Shown here piece by piece: positions 47,147 through 56,816 of a stretch of DNA of 64,000 bases. The notes below the pieces were generated by a model that saw nothing but the letters and a program-made list of their open reading frames with translations, had not been told where the DNA came from and ran no database searches. Made by a program: the position numbers and the translations under genes. The number at the start of each line of letters is the position of its first letter. Position 1 is the stretch's first letter. Source of the stretch: CAZEHO01 sp964511945 (GTDB lineage: Bacteria; Actinomycetota; Acidimicrobiia; Spongiisociales; UBA11373); assembly GCA_964511945.1 (NCBI GenBank), contig CAZEHO010000002.1, positions 124,001 through 188,000 of the forward strand, in the 5' to 3' direction.

Positions 47147-47307
47147 GGTGACACCTCCGTGTCGAAGCAGGTCGCGGATGCGACCGGGAACACCGGTCAC
47201 GCGACTCGGTCTTTGCCTACTGGTGTCCTCAACCGTATCGAATTGAGACGCGGCATGGCCGCACACCCCGATCAGGAGATGCCATCTCTGCCGCCTTCGG
47301 CGAGGTC

Positions 47308-48951
47308 TTACTCCCCGATGGCGTACATGTAGCCGTCGCGGGTTCCCACGTAGAGGTTGCCGTTCCAGATGGCCGGGGTTGCTTCGATGTGCCCCTCGCC
47401 GACCTTGATCTCCCACTCGAGTTCCGGCTCGACGGGATCCGAGATGTCGTAGGAGCGCAGGTACCCGGGATTGGTGGCCACGATCAGATGGTTGTCGACG
47501 ACCGACGGTGACGACCATGATCCGGCGCCGACCTCAGTGACGAACAGTTCCTCGCCGGTCTCCTGGTCGACGACAACGAGGAATCCCTTGTGGGTCATGG
47601 CGTAGAGCACGCCGTTGCCGAGCGCCGGGGTCGACCACAGCCCACCCTTCGCCGGGGGCTGCGTCAGTGAATACATGCCCCAGATGTACGGATCGCCACT
47701 GGTGTAGGGATCGAGTTTGATGAGCTGGCCCAGGTCCTGGGCGCGTTCGTAGTAGCGCTCGTACTCCGCGGAGACATAGATCATCCCCTCGGCGTCAATC
47801 ACGATCGAAGCGTCGACATCGTCGCCGACCCAGTAGTCGAAGACGATCGGGGCCAGTCCCTGATCGATCGAAGAGATATCGAGTCCGACCACCCGGCCGG
47901 CCGACGTGGCGAAGTAGAGGCGCCCCTCGTAGATCGCGGCAGAGTTCTCGACGCTGGTTGCCATGTACCCCGATGGCGTGATCAGGTCGATGATCTCCTC
48001 GTTCCAGGTTTCCATCTTGAAGAGCAGCTCGGGTTCGACCTTCACCATCCCTTCGTCGTCGTAGCCCCGGTTGAGTTTCCATATATAGAAGAGGCTGTTC
48101 TCCGAGCCTTCGAACATGATGTCGTTGATGATTCGGGGGTTGGCGTCCCAGTCGTCGTTCCAACGCCCCTCCTCGGCGAGATTGGCCGAGTAGCTCCACA
48201 ACTCCATGGCTTCACCGCGGTCGAGTGCGAGCACCCTGATCTTGTTGTCGCGGGAGCCGAAGTAGACGAGGGGGTAGCCGTCGGGGTCGATGGTCGGGGT
48301 ACCTTTGATGATGTCACCGGTCAGCAGGGGAGCCCGGGTCGCCCGGCCGGTTTCGGTGTCCACGAAGTGGAGCCTGCGGTCGTAGGCCCCGAAGATCATC
48401 TCGGTGACGCCGTCGGGCCGCTCCCAGATGACCGGCTGGCCGGTCCAGCCGTTGCCGCACCACGTGCTGGTGACGCCGAGGTCGGTCGACTCAGAGCACA
48501 TCGGTGCCTCGGGATACCGCCACAGCACCTCGGGGGTTTCGGGGATCGGACCCGAGCCGTACCAGGTGTTCGTGGGATTCCCCCGGAACATCAGCAGGCC
48601 CTCGACCTGCCCCCAGGGCTCGCCGACGCTGCGGCGATCCACCCACTCGTGTAGCGGGGGTCCGGCGAGGGTGGTCGAGGTGGTCGAAGTGGAACTGGTC
48701 GTGGACGACGACGTTGAGGTCTGCCCCTCATCCGTCGAGGTCGTGGAGTCGGCTTCCGTCGTCACCGTGCCGGGGAGGGAACTGGTGGAGTCACCGGGCT
48801 GCGACGTCGAGCCCGCCAGCGCAGTGGTCGTCGAGGGATCGACCCCGTTGGTGTCGGGGGCAAACAGAGTGAACATCGCCAGGCTGACGACGGTGAGGAT
48901 GGCGGCAACAATCGCCCCGGTCGCGAACGGCGAGGGGCTCCGGGCAGGCAT
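47308..48951 (-). CDS. Membrane-anchored PQQ-type beta-propeller protein
   Basis: 547 residues from ATG 48951. One N-terminal membrane helix (about 9-31), then a Ser/Thr-rich linker (about 40-95), then a propeller with blades such as GQPVIWERPDG, PLVYFGSRDNKIRVLALDRG, RLYFATSAGRVVGLDISS, VLYAMTHKGFLVVVDQETG and NLYVGTRDGYMYAIG. The AxDxxTG-like ends resemble PQQ/BamB repeats, but no dehydrogenase residues are seen, so an extracytoplasmic binding scaffold is more likely. Divergent from the YihY-family gene across about 70 bases. Confidence 0.75.
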   Translation of the reverse strand: MPARSPSPFATGAIVAAILTVVSLAMFTLFAPDTNGVDPSTTTALAGSTSQPGDSTSSLPGTVTTEADSTTSTDEGQTSTSSSTTSSTSTTSTTLAGPPLHEWVDRRSVGEPWGQVEGLLMFRGNPTNTWYGSGPIPETPEVLWRYPEAPMCSESTDLGVTSTWCGNGWTGQPVIWERPDGVTEMIFGAYDRRLHFVDTETGRATRAPLLTGDIIKGTPTIDPDGYPLVYFGSRDNKIRVLALDRGEAMELWSYSANLAEEGRWNDDWDANPRIINDIMFEGSENSLFYIWKLNRGYDDEGMVKVEPELLFKMETWNEEIIDLITPSGYMATSVENSAAIYEGRLYFATSAGRVVGLDISSIDQGLAPIVFDYWVGDDVDASIVIDAEGMIYVSAEYERYYERAQDLGQLIKLDPYTSGDPYIWGMYSLTQPPAKGGLWSTPALGNGVLYAMTHKGFLVVVDQETGEELFVTEVGAGSWSSPSVVDNHLIVATNPGYLRSYDISDPVEPELEWEIKVGEGHIEATPAIWNGNLYVGTRDGYMYAIGE

Positions 48952-49021
48952 GACCGGAGTGTATGCCGCCGAATTGCATAGCCAGCGGAACCCGTACTTC
49001 CGGCGTCCTATCCTCGGCCGG

Positions 49022-49924
49022 GTGACCAGACCGGCCCCTCCTCTCGCGCCGCGCCCCGGGTTGATCCGGGGGATATGGGGCCGCATCGTCGACGCCGATC
49101 TCTCGATCAACGCTGCAGCAGTCGCCTACAACGCGTTCCTCGCGCTCGTACCGCTGGGTGCCGCTCTGCTCGGCATCGCCTCCTTCTTCGGGAGATCCGA
49201 ATCGACCCTGACTTCGATCCGGGAGTCGCTCGGGGTGGTCGCACCGGAGACGGTGGTGACCTTTGTGACCGACCTCCTGGTCGAGGTCGCCGACTTTGTC
49301 GGTGATAGCGGCGTCTGGCTTATCACCGCATCGGTGCTGCTCTCGGCATTCCTGGGGTCCCGGGCGGTGGTGGCCCTGCAGAAGGCGCTCGGTGCGGTCG
49401 AGAACCGGACCGAAGCGCGACGCGGCCTGCAACTGCGGATGGTCGCCATCGGTCTCACGCTGCTGGCCGGGGTCGCGCTGATCGTGACCTCTCTGCTGCT
49501 CGTTGCCGGGCGTCGCACGATCGCCTTCCTCGCCGAGTGGGCGGGTGCCGGCTGGCTGGAGACGGTGTGGACCTGGCTGCGGGTTCCGGTGGGGCTCGCC
49601 GGTCTGTACGGATTCCTCATCGCGTTCTATCGGTGGGGACCGCCCGAACCCCTTCCCCGCGCCTGGCTGGCCGCTCTGGTCGGGTCGGGTGGCACCCTGC
49701 TGGCCAGCCTCGGATTCGGCCTTTACCTTTCGGTTTCACCGGAGCTGGGAGTCACCTTCGGGGTTCTCGGGGCGATGGCGATCGCATTGGTCTGGCTCTA
49801 TGTGGGGGCGATGGCGATCCTCCTCGGCGCGGTGGTCGTGGCGTACGTTCTCCGCTGGAGATCCGACGATCCCGATCCGGGTGCTCCAACCATCACGCAG
49901 GAGATTCCGAGGTTCACTCCATGA
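49022..49924 (+). CDS. YihY/virulence factor BrkB family membrane protein
   Basis: 300 residues from GTG 49022; an ATG at 48950 would overlap the divergent gene's start. Six hydrophobic segments and the family-like start DADLSINAAAVAYNAFLALVPL, then SAFLGSRAVVALQKALGAVENR and a C-terminal GAMAIALVWLYVGAMAILLGA. Not an RNase despite the old RNase BN name. Role unknown, possibly transport. Stop overlaps the next gene's ATG as ATGA. Confidence 0.82.
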   Translation: MTRPAPPLAPRPGLIRGIWGRIVDADLSINAAAVAYNAFLALVPLGAALLGIASFFGRSESTLTSIRESLGVVAPETVVTFVTDLLVEVADFVGDSGVWLITASVLLSAFLGSRAVVALQKALGAVENRTEARRGLQLRMVAIGLTLLAGVALIVTSLLLVAGRRTIAFLAEWAGAGWLETVWTWLRVPVGLAGLYGFLIAFYRWGPPEPLPRAWLAALVGSGGTLLASLGFGLYLSVSPELGVTFGVLGAMAIALVWLYVGAMAILLGAVVVAYVLRWRSDDPDPGAPTITQEIPRFTP

Positions 49925-51669
49925 GCCGCTCACGCGACGGAGACCTCCGCTCCGGGTTCCGCCTGCTGACCCGCACCGCCCGGGGCTACCGCCGGCTGCT
50001 GGCGATCTCGATCAGCGGAGCGCTGGTGTGGATGGCGAGTGTGGTCTCCGTCCCGTATCTGTCGTCGCAGGTGATCGACCGGGCCATCGCGGTCGGCGAC
50101 CAGGACCGCCTCACCCCCTGGATCACCGTACTGGTGCTGACCGGAGTGCTGCTCGGCATCGGGATCGGAGTCCGCCGCTTCTTCGGGTTCATGGTCTCGT
50201 ATCGAGCGGAGGCCGATCTGCGCAACCGGATGTTCGAGCACATCCAGCGGCTGGCGTTCTCCTTCCACGACATCACGTCGACCGGCGAGCTGATGTCGAG
50301 GGCATCGAGCGACCTGTCGCAGGTTCGGCTGATCTTTGCGATGCTTCCGATCACGCTGGCGAACCTGGGGATGTTCGTCACCGTGATCACGGTGCTGCTG
50401 ATCCTCGATCCGGTGCTCGGGGCGGTCGCATCTCTGACGGTGCCGACGCTGGTCTTCGCCGCCCGCCGCTACGCCACCCGGGTCATCAAGCTCTCGTTCG
50501 AGGTCCAGCAACGACTGGCGGAGCTCAGCGGGGTCGTCGAGGAGGCCATCGGCGGCATCCAGGTGATCAAGTCCTACGGGCAGGAGGGCCAGGAGCAGGG
50601 CAAACTCGATCGCAGCGCCGACCGCATCTTCGGCCGTGCCGTCAAGCTGGCCAAGATCCGGTCTCGTTACGCCCCCGCCTTCGAGATCATCCCCTCGGTT
50701 GCCACGGTCGCGGTGCTGTGGCTCGGCGGCATGCGGGTGATCGGCGGCAATCTCACGCTCGGCGAATTCGTTGCCTTCACGCAGTACCTGGCGGTGCTCA
50801 ACTTCCCGCTGCGGATCACGGGCTGGTTCTTCGCCCAGCTGCCGCGTGCGGCGGCCGCGGCGTCTCGAATCGAGTCACTGCTGGAGACGGAAGCCGAGAT
50901 CGTCGACCCCTCCGGCCCCAGTTCGCTCCCGCCCGGCCGGGGAGAGGTGCGGCTGAGTGATGTGGTGTTCGCGTATCCCGGCGGTTCGCCGGTGCTCAAC
51001 GGCGTGGATCTCGTGATTCCCGGAGGCACCTCGGCGGCGCTGGTCGGGGCAACCGGATCCGGGAAATCCACCCTGGCTCACCTCATACCGCGATTCCACG
51101 ACGTCGACGGTGGGGCGGTCACCATCGATGGCCTCGACGTCCGGAAGCTGTCGCTGGACGAGCTCCGCAGTGAGGTGTCGGTTGCGTTCCAGGAGAGCTT
51201 CCTCTTCTCTGCCTCGATTGCCGACAACATCGCAGTCGGTGATCCGTCGGCGGGCCCGGAGCACGTGCGGCTCGCCGCCCGGCTCGCTCAGGCCCACGAC
51301 TTCATCTGCGAGCTGCCCGATGGCTACGACACCGTGGTCGGGGAGCGGGGGCATTCGCTCTCCGGTGGGCAGCGTCAGCGGGTGGCGCTGGCCAGGGCGG
51401 TGCTGAGGGATCCGCGGGTGCTGATTCTCGACGATGCGACCTCCTCGGTTGACGCCATCGTCGAAGCCGAGATGCTGGCGGCACTCGAACAGGTGATGAA
51501 GGGGCGGACCACGATCATCATTGCTCACCGCACCTCGACTCTCGACCTGGTGGACCGGGTCGTATTCCTGGAGAACGGGCAGATCGAGGCGGTCGGGACC
51601 CACCGTGAGCTGCTCGATCGAGTTCCCCGCTACGCAGAGGTGCTGGCACAGGAGGCGGCGCTCCCATGA
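49921..51669 (+). CDS. Heterodimeric ABC exporter subunit with degenerate Walker B
   Basis: 582 residues from ATG 49921 (ATGA overlap). Six membrane helices, then the ATPase: Walker A VGATGSGKST, signature LSGGQRQRVALARA, Walker B VLILDDATSSVD. The catalytic Glu after Walker B is Asp, marking the non-hydrolytic site of heterodimeric exporters such as TM287/288. Couples with the next gene, which has the complementary features. Likely exports a drug, lipid or peptide. Confidence 0.87.
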   Translation: MSRSRDGDLRSGFRLLTRTARGYRRLLAISISGALVWMASVVSVPYLSSQVIDRAIAVGDQDRLTPWITVLVLTGVLLGIGIGVRRFFGFMVSYRAEADLRNRMFEHIQRLAFSFHDITSTGELMSRASSDLSQVRLIFAMLPITLANLGMFVTVITVLLILDPVLGAVASLTVPTLVFAARRYATRVIKLSFEVQQRLAELSGVVEEAIGGIQVIKSYGQEGQEQGKLDRSADRIFGRAVKLAKIRSRYAPAFEIIPSVATVAVLWLGGMRVIGGNLTLGEFVAFTQYLAVLNFPLRITGWFFAQLPRAAAAASRIESLLETEAEIVDPSGPSSLPPGRGEVRLSDVVFAYPGGSPVLNGVDLVIPGGTSAALVGATGSGKSTLAHLIPRFHDVDGGAVTIDGLDVRKLSLDELRSEVSVAFQESFLFSASIADNIAVGDPSAGPEHVRLAARLAQAHDFICELPDGYDTVVGERGHSLSGGQRQRVALARAVLRDPRVLILDDATSSVDAIVEAEMLAALEQVMKGRTTIIIAHRTSTLDLVDRVVFLENGQIEAVGTHRELLDRVPRYAEVLAQEAALP

Positions 51670-53429
51670 CCACGCTCGCCGAAGAGACTCGTCAGGGCCG
51701 AATCCTCGCCAGAGCACTCCGTCTCGCCAGGCCGCTGCTGGCCCCGGCGCTTGGGGCGCTGGCTGCGACCGTTGTGGCGACAGTGGCCCGGCTCGGCGCT
51801 CCGCTGGCAGTCCGCAGCGGCGTCGACGACGGGATCGCCGCCGGAGATCGCTGGCTGCTCACCAGGGCGGCGCTGATCTTCATCGCACTGCTGGTGACGC
51901 AGTACCTGGCCCAGTCGACCGCCCAGTACTGGGTGGCATGGATCGGGGAGCGCTACCTGCGGATCCTCCGTTCCACAGTGTTCCGCCACCTGATGCGCCT
52001 CGATATGGGGTTCTACGGGCGATCGAAAGCCGGCGTCCTGGTCAGCCGGATGACCAACGACATCGAATCCATCCAGGAGTTCGCCGAGGAGGGTGCGGTG
52101 ACGTTCGTCATCAACCTTCTCACGATCGTCGGTGTCGCGGCAGCAATGCTGGTGGTCGACGTCGGGCTGGCACTGCAGATCTTCATCCTGATAGTTCTGC
52201 TTCTCGGGGTTTCCTGGGTGTTCCAGCGGTTTGCCGGCCGGGCATACCGGGAGGTCCGGGAACAGATCGGCCGGGTGCTGGCGGCGCTGCAGGAGGGCAT
52301 CACCGGGGTCCGGGTGGTGCAGGCGTTCACCCAGGAGGGTGAGCAGGCCGGCACCTTCGGGCGGGTGAACGAGGACTACTACGACGCCAACATGCGGGCC
52401 GCCCGGGCCGTCGCCTGGTACTTCCCGGTGGTCGCTTTCATGCGGGTCGTCGGCATCGCTCTGGTGCTGCTGCTCGGCGGGCGGAGGGTTATCTCTGGCG
52501 ACCTCAGCTTCGGGTCCCTGGTCTCGTTCCTGCTGTATCTGGACTGGTTCTTCCAGCCGATTATCAACCTGTCGATGACGTACAACCAGCTCCAGTCGTC
52601 ATCGGCGGCTTTAGGGAAACTGTTCCGGCTGCTCGACACGGAGCCGGCCGTGGCCGACGGGTCCGGGGCCGGGGAGCTGCCGGGCCGGATCGACGGACGG
52701 GTCCGGTTCGACGGCATCACCTTCGGCTACGACCCGGCGGTGCCGGTGGTTGAGGCCGTCGACCTCGAAATCGAGCCGGGGGAGCGGGTGGCGATCGTCG
52801 GCGAGACCGGCGCCGGCAAGTCGACACTGGCTCGTCTCGCCTTGCGCTTCTACGACCCGCAGGCCGGGACGGTCACCATCGATGGGAACGATCTGCGGAG
52901 CGTCACCATGGCCTCGCGCGCCGACCATGTCGTGCTGATTCCGCAGGAGGGTTTCCTGTTCAACGGCACGCTGCGGGACAACCTGCGGTACTCCCGTCCC
53001 GATGCGACCGATGACGAGATCTGGGCGGCGTGCGAGGCAATGGGCATCCAGGATTGGGTGAGGGGCCTGCCGGAACGGCTCGACACTCTCGTCCGGGAGC
53101 GGGGGAGCAGGTTCTCGGCGGGCGAGCGGCAGTTGGTGGCGTTGGCGCGGGCCCTGATGGCCGCTCCGGCCGTCATCGTGCTCGACGAAGCGACCTCGAA
53201 CCTCGATCCGGAAACCGAAGTGCGGGTCGAGCACGCACTCTCTGCCGTTCTCGCCGGAAGGACCGCCATCGTGATCGCGCACCGGCTGCGGACGGCCGAG
53301 AGCGCCGATCGTGTCGTGATGATGGATACCGGCCGGGTGATTGCCATCGGGAGCCATGCCGAACTGGTTGCCTCGTCGCCCGAGTATGGGCGCCTGGTGT
53401 CGATCTGGGAGCGGGGCATCCTGCGCTGA
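51666..53429 (+). CDS. Heterodimeric ABC exporter subunit with intact Walker B
   Basis: 587 residues from ATG 51666 in an ATGA overlap. Six membrane helices, Walker A VGETGAGKST, signature FSAGERQLVALARAL (altered from LSGGQ), Walker B VIVLDEATSNLD with the catalytic Glu. The altered signature pairs with the degenerate Walker B of its partner, so the dimer has one consensus and one degenerate ATP site. This matches the TM288-type partner. Confidence 0.87.
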   Translation: MTTLAEETRQGRILARALRLARPLLAPALGALAATVVATVARLGAPLAVRSGVDDGIAAGDRWLLTRAALIFIALLVTQYLAQSTAQYWVAWIGERYLRILRSTVFRHLMRLDMGFYGRSKAGVLVSRMTNDIESIQEFAEEGAVTFVINLLTIVGVAAAMLVVDVGLALQIFILIVLLLGVSWVFQRFAGRAYREVREQIGRVLAALQEGITGVRVVQAFTQEGEQAGTFGRVNEDYYDANMRAARAVAWYFPVVAFMRVVGIALVLLLGGRRVISGDLSFGSLVSFLLYLDWFFQPIINLSMTYNQLQSSSAALGKLFRLLDTEPAVADGSGAGELPGRIDGRVRFDGITFGYDPAVPVVEAVDLEIEPGERVAIVGETGAGKSTLARLALRFYDPQAGTVTIDGNDLRSVTMASRADHVVLIPQEGFLFNGTLRDNLRYSRPDATDDEIWAACEAMGIQDWVRGLPERLDTLVRERGSRFSAGERQLVALARALMAAPAVIVLDEATSNLDPETEVRVEHALSAVLAGRTAIVIAHRLRTAESADRVVMMDTGRVIAIGSHAELVASSPEYGRLVSIWERGILR

Positions 53430-53473
53430 GGCCGCCGGTGCCGGGGGTAGGCTCGCCTCCGGAGGTGATCTCC

Positions 53474-55087
53474 GTGTTCGATCAACTGGTCGATCGGGTC
53501 TCCGCGACCCTGTGGAATCTCGAGCCCGGGGCTGCGGTCTACCTGGGCAAGCACGAGTACGACGGCGTCGTTCCCGACATCGAGGACGGTGCGGTGGAGG
53601 GCCATCTCGACCGGCTCCGGATCCTCCGACGCCAGTTGTTCGAGCTCGACGGCCTGACACCCGACCAGGAACTCGACCGGCTTCAGTTGGGTACGGCAAT
53701 CGATCGCGCGCTGTTCTCCGAGGATGTGCTCAGAGAGCGTGCCCGGTTGCCGATGCGGACCGTGTATCACCTGGACATCGACACCTACCTGCGTCGCGAC
53801 TATGCGCCGAAGCCGTTGCGGGTCGAGGCCATCGCCGATCTGCTCGAGCAGGCGCCGCGGCTCCTCGACCAGGCACGCCGGGTGCTCGGCCCGCCGATCC
53901 CGCGGGTGTATGCCGAGTGGGGCATTCGAGCCGCCGCCGGCCTCGCTGAGGCGTTTGAGGTCGATCTCCCTCGAGACGTCGCAGGGAGTGGTGACCGTCG
54001 AGCCGAGGCGCGCGCTCTGGAAGCGGGCGAGGAGGCGGCCCGGGCGCTGCGGGGTTTCGCCGGATGGATGCAGGATGAATTGGTTTCGGCCGGCGACGAG
54101 TCATTTGCCATCGGTGGCCACCAGATGGAGGAGATGCTGCGGATCAGTGAGTTGGTCGACATACCGCTGTCGGAACTGCTGGCCAGAGGCGAAGCCGACC
54201 TCGCCGCCAACAAGGAAGCGTTCGTCGAGACCGCCGCCGCGATCGACCCGGCTCTCGAGCCGCGCGAGGTCTATTCGCGGCACGTGGAATCGGTCCATGC
54301 AACTGCGGATCAGCTGATCCCGGCAACCCGCGACATGCTCGAAGGAATCCGCACGTTCCTCATCGACCGCGACCTGATCACGATCCCGAGCGAGGTTCGG
54401 GCCCGGGTCGCCGAGACCCCGCGCCACATGCGGTGGGCGTTCGCCATGATGGACACCCCCGGGCCGTATGAGACGAAGGCCACCGAGGCCTACTACTACG
54501 TGACGCCGGTCGAGGCCGAGTGGAGCGCGGAGCAGGCGGAGACCTGGCTCCGCACTCTGAACCACTTCGCCCTCACCGATATCTCGATTCATGAGGCCTA
54601 TCCCGGCCACTACGTCCACTTCCTGCACTTTGCCGGCGCCCCGACCGAGGTCTCGCAGCGCATCGACTCGTATGCCTTCACCGAGGGCTGGGCGCACTAC
54701 ACGGAGCAGATGATGTGGGAGGAGGGGTTCTCCGGCGGCGATCCGCGATTCCGCCTGGCACAGCTCACCGAAGCCCTGGTGCGGAACTGCCGGTACGTGT
54801 GCGCCATCCGGATGCACGCCGACGGGATGAGTGTCGACCAGGCCACCCGCTTCTTCGTCCAGAACGCCTTCTACGACGAGCTCCCGGCTCGCAGGGAGGC
54901 GGAGCGGGGAACCTTCGATCCGGGGTATTTCTCGTACACCCTCGGGAAGATGCAGATTCTCCAATTGCGGGAGGACTACAAGGCAGCCAAGGGGAGCGAT
55001 TTCCGGCTCAAGGACTTCCACGACCGTCTGCTGTCACGGGGCGCACCGCCGGTGGAGCTGATGCGGAGGGTGCTGTTGCCTGGCTGA
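53474..55087 (+). CDS. DUF885 family putative zinc peptidase/carboxypeptidase
   Basis: 537 residues from GTG 53474, 8 bases after GGAGG; an in-frame GTG at 53465 overlaps that site. The zinc-binding motif is SIHEAYPGHYVHFLH with a downstream Glu in TEGWAHYTEQMMWEEG, typical of DUF885 proteins related to gluzincins. No signal peptide. With the M3 and S9 enzymes it gives three peptidases within 16 kb. Lies 44 bases after the ABC pair and may be co-transcribed. Confidence 0.8.
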   Translation: MFDQLVDRVSATLWNLEPGAAVYLGKHEYDGVVPDIEDGAVEGHLDRLRILRRQLFELDGLTPDQELDRLQLGTAIDRALFSEDVLRERARLPMRTVYHLDIDTYLRRDYAPKPLRVEAIADLLEQAPRLLDQARRVLGPPIPRVYAEWGIRAAAGLAEAFEVDLPRDVAGSGDRRAEARALEAGEEAARALRGFAGWMQDELVSAGDESFAIGGHQMEEMLRISELVDIPLSELLARGEADLAANKEAFVETAAAIDPALEPREVYSRHVESVHATADQLIPATRDMLEGIRTFLIDRDLITIPSEVRARVAETPRHMRWAFAMMDTPGPYETKATEAYYYVTPVEAEWSAEQAETWLRTLNHFALTDISIHEAYPGHYVHFLHFAGAPTEVSQRIDSYAFTEGWAHYTEQMMWEEGFSGGDPRFRLAQLTEALVRNCRYVCAIRMHADGMSVDQATRFFVQNAFYDELPARREAERGTFDPGYFSYTLGKMQILQLREDYKAAKGSDFRLKDFHDRLLSRGAPPVELMRRVLLPG

Positions 55088-55451
55088 TCTTGGCGGGTGG
55101 GTTGCGGAGGAGTGGTGCGTTGAGCCTCCACCGACACCCCGCAGCGACGACACTGGACCCCCAACCTCGGCGAATCACGAAGTGCAGCGGTGCTACCGGA
55201 CCAGAGCGGGTGACGCCGGGGTCCAATGCCGGCTCCTGATGGGAGTCCCGAGGGCCTGACGACATTGCCCCGGCGCATGTCCCGATGAATGCGGGGGGCG
55301 AGACCGCGCCGTCAGGCCACTTCGTGTGTCGGTGTCCGCTCCAGGCGGATTCCGGGTCGACAGTTTCCTGAGGCATCAACGCCGGAAAAGGACCAGACTT
55401 GACGGTGAAAGCGGATCGGGGCACCGCAAGTGGGCGAATGGGAGGGTGCAC
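55088..55451. other. Intergenic region without recognised gene
   Basis: 364 bases after the DUF885 gene. No reading frame with a ribosome site, no tRNA-like fold and no clear repeat that I can see. Confidence 0.4.
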
Positions 55452-55799
55452 ATGGAAGCTGCCATAGTGTTTTGCTATGGACGACCCGCCGCGGGGCGCG
55501 AGAAGCTTGCGTATGAGGCGTTCCAAGAAGCACTCGGGTTCTTCGGGACAAGAGCAGCCGAGGGTCTCTGCCAGGCCCCCGTGGCCTATATGCCACCGTC
55601 GGGAGGCGGCATGCTCATCGTCGCCGGTGAGAGCGCCGCTCTGGGTGAGATCGTTGCAGGCGAGGACTTCCCCCGCATGTATCTGAAGGCCGGGTATGCA
55701 GTCCCCGACCTGACGTACGAGATCATGACGACAGGCGACGACGCAGTCGGCCAGATGGGACTCTGGGCCGGTGTCGGCTCAGAACTCGGGCTGATGTGA
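55452..55799 (+). CDS. Small hypothetical protein
   Basis: 115 residues from ATG 55452, with GGAGG 6 bases upstream. Sequence alternates strands and helices (MEAAIVFCYGRPAAGREKLA, MLIVAGESAALGEIVAG, DFPRMYLKAGYAVPDLTYEI), like a one-domain ferredoxin-fold/dimeric alpha-beta-barrel protein. No motif recognised. Followed at once by a strong terminator hairpin. Confidence 0.65.
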   Translation: MEAAIVFCYGRPAAGREKLAYEAFQEALGFFGTRAAEGLCQAPVAYMPPSGGGMLIVAGESAALGEIVAGEDFPRMYLKAGYAVPDLTYEIMTTGDDAVGQMGLWAGVGSELGLM

Positions 55800-55806
55800 G
55801 CTAGTT

Positions 55807-55844
55807 GACGATGGGCCCCGGCATCGAATCTGGGGCCCATCGTC
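55807..55844 (+). terminator. Strong terminator hairpin
   Basis: GACGATGGGCCCC and GGGGCCCATCGTC form a perfect 13-base stem with a 12-base loop, starting 7 bases after the stop of the small hypothetical gene. No T tract. Confidence 0.7.
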
Positions 55845-56296
55845 GGCTCCTACCAGGCTTCCCAAGTTGACCGCGGTCAGCTCCTTGGTGAGGCATGCCC
55901 CTCACACACCACCCCTGGTGACCTGCCCGAGCAGCAATCCGCAGCGGTCTCTCGGACGGGCTTTCAAGTTGTCTCGACAGCGAAAGGCATTCGACTTCAG
56001 CACCGAGCATGGGGCCCTATCGCGACTGAAGCATGCCGGAGATCAATGGCCGTCCGTTCCGGGATGCTCCCTTGTCACCCTGGGGTCCCGATTCTTAAGT
56101 GCACACCCTCCCGGGCGGCAGCACGCTGGCCCAGGGCGGGGGAAGCGAACTGGGTCAACTCGGTCTATCGGTGGTCATCGCACCCCCGGCCTGCTCAGTC
56201 GGGAGGAATCGGTCATCCAGGGGCCCGAGCCCGAGTGACCTGCGCCATTTGTGGGGGTTGGCGAGTGTGTCAGGGTGCCTTCCCGACCAGGTGGCG
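55845..56296. other. Intergenic region without recognised gene
   Basis: 452 bases between a terminator and a convergent lipoprotein gene. Base composition is slightly lower in GC than the neighbours, and all frames are broken or implausible. Nothing recognised. Confidence 0.4.
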
Positions 56297-56662
56297 TCAC
56301 CTGCCAGTGACCGCGTCGGGCAAGCTCCCTTCGGGACCGAACATGAGGTCCGACAGTTGTGGGAGGTCTGTCATGTCGGCGCAACCGAGGTCCTTGGCGC
56401 GGTCCTCAATACGCAGTGAAGCCTTGTTCCACGCGGTCCTTTCCTGGGACTCGCCGATTTGCGAGGCAGCTGCCCTGTAGTACTGCTGGTAGGTGTCCTT
56501 CAGGACCTCTAGCAGTTCGGTGCAATTGATCGCGTCGACCTCAGGCCCTCCGTCGCTGCAGGCCGGCAGGGTGACGAGTGCGAGAAGAAGACCCCCTACC
56601 AATACCGACCGCGCGTGCTTCGTGGCAGCCCCCAGACCCCAGCGTGTCATCGGTGCAGTCAT
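56297..56662 (-). CDS. Small lipoprotein, unknown function
   Basis: 121 residues from ATG 56662 with a GGAGG-rich site upstream; an internal ATG at 56650 is possible. Signal peptide with lipobox LVTLPACSDGG. The mature part is helical with two further Cys (DAINCTELLEVLKDTYQQYY, LGCADMTDL) likely to form a disulfide outside the membrane. No family recognised. Confidence 0.6.
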   Translation of the reverse strand: MTAPMTRWGLGAATKHARSVLVGGLLLALVTLPACSDGGPEVDAINCTELLEVLKDTYQQYYRAAASQIGESQERTAWNKASLRIEDRAKDLGCADMTDLPQLSDLMFGPEGSLPDAVTGR

Positions 56663-56733
56663 CTGGCCCCTCCCTCCTGGGTGGTTGCAACGCCCGTCTC
56701 CGCCGATCGTACGCCCGGCGACGCCTCCCTGAC

Positions 56734-56762
56734 CTCAAGGGACATTTCGTGATGCTTGCCCA
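56734..56762 (+). repeat. 29-bp direct repeat, left copy
   Basis: Begins CTCAAGGGACATTTCGTGA and matches 58198-58226 at 27 of 29 positions. Lies 55 bases before the start of the hydrolase-cyclase gene. Confidence 0.75.
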
Positions 56763-56816
56763 GGGTGTGGTGTCGCCGTTCGACTTGGGGAGTCCCTCCT
56801 TGTAGGTTCGGCGCCG

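Noticed and set aside
55088..56296. Possible tRNA or structured RNA in the two gene-poor gaps
   Set aside because: I could not find a cloverleaf, CCA end or known RNA motif; only the 13-bp terminator stem stands out.
56175..56384. Small minus-strand frame in the 55.8-56.3 kb gap
   Set aside because: No ribosome site, Arg/Gly/Pro-rich product, and it overlaps the 3' end of the small lipoprotein gene.
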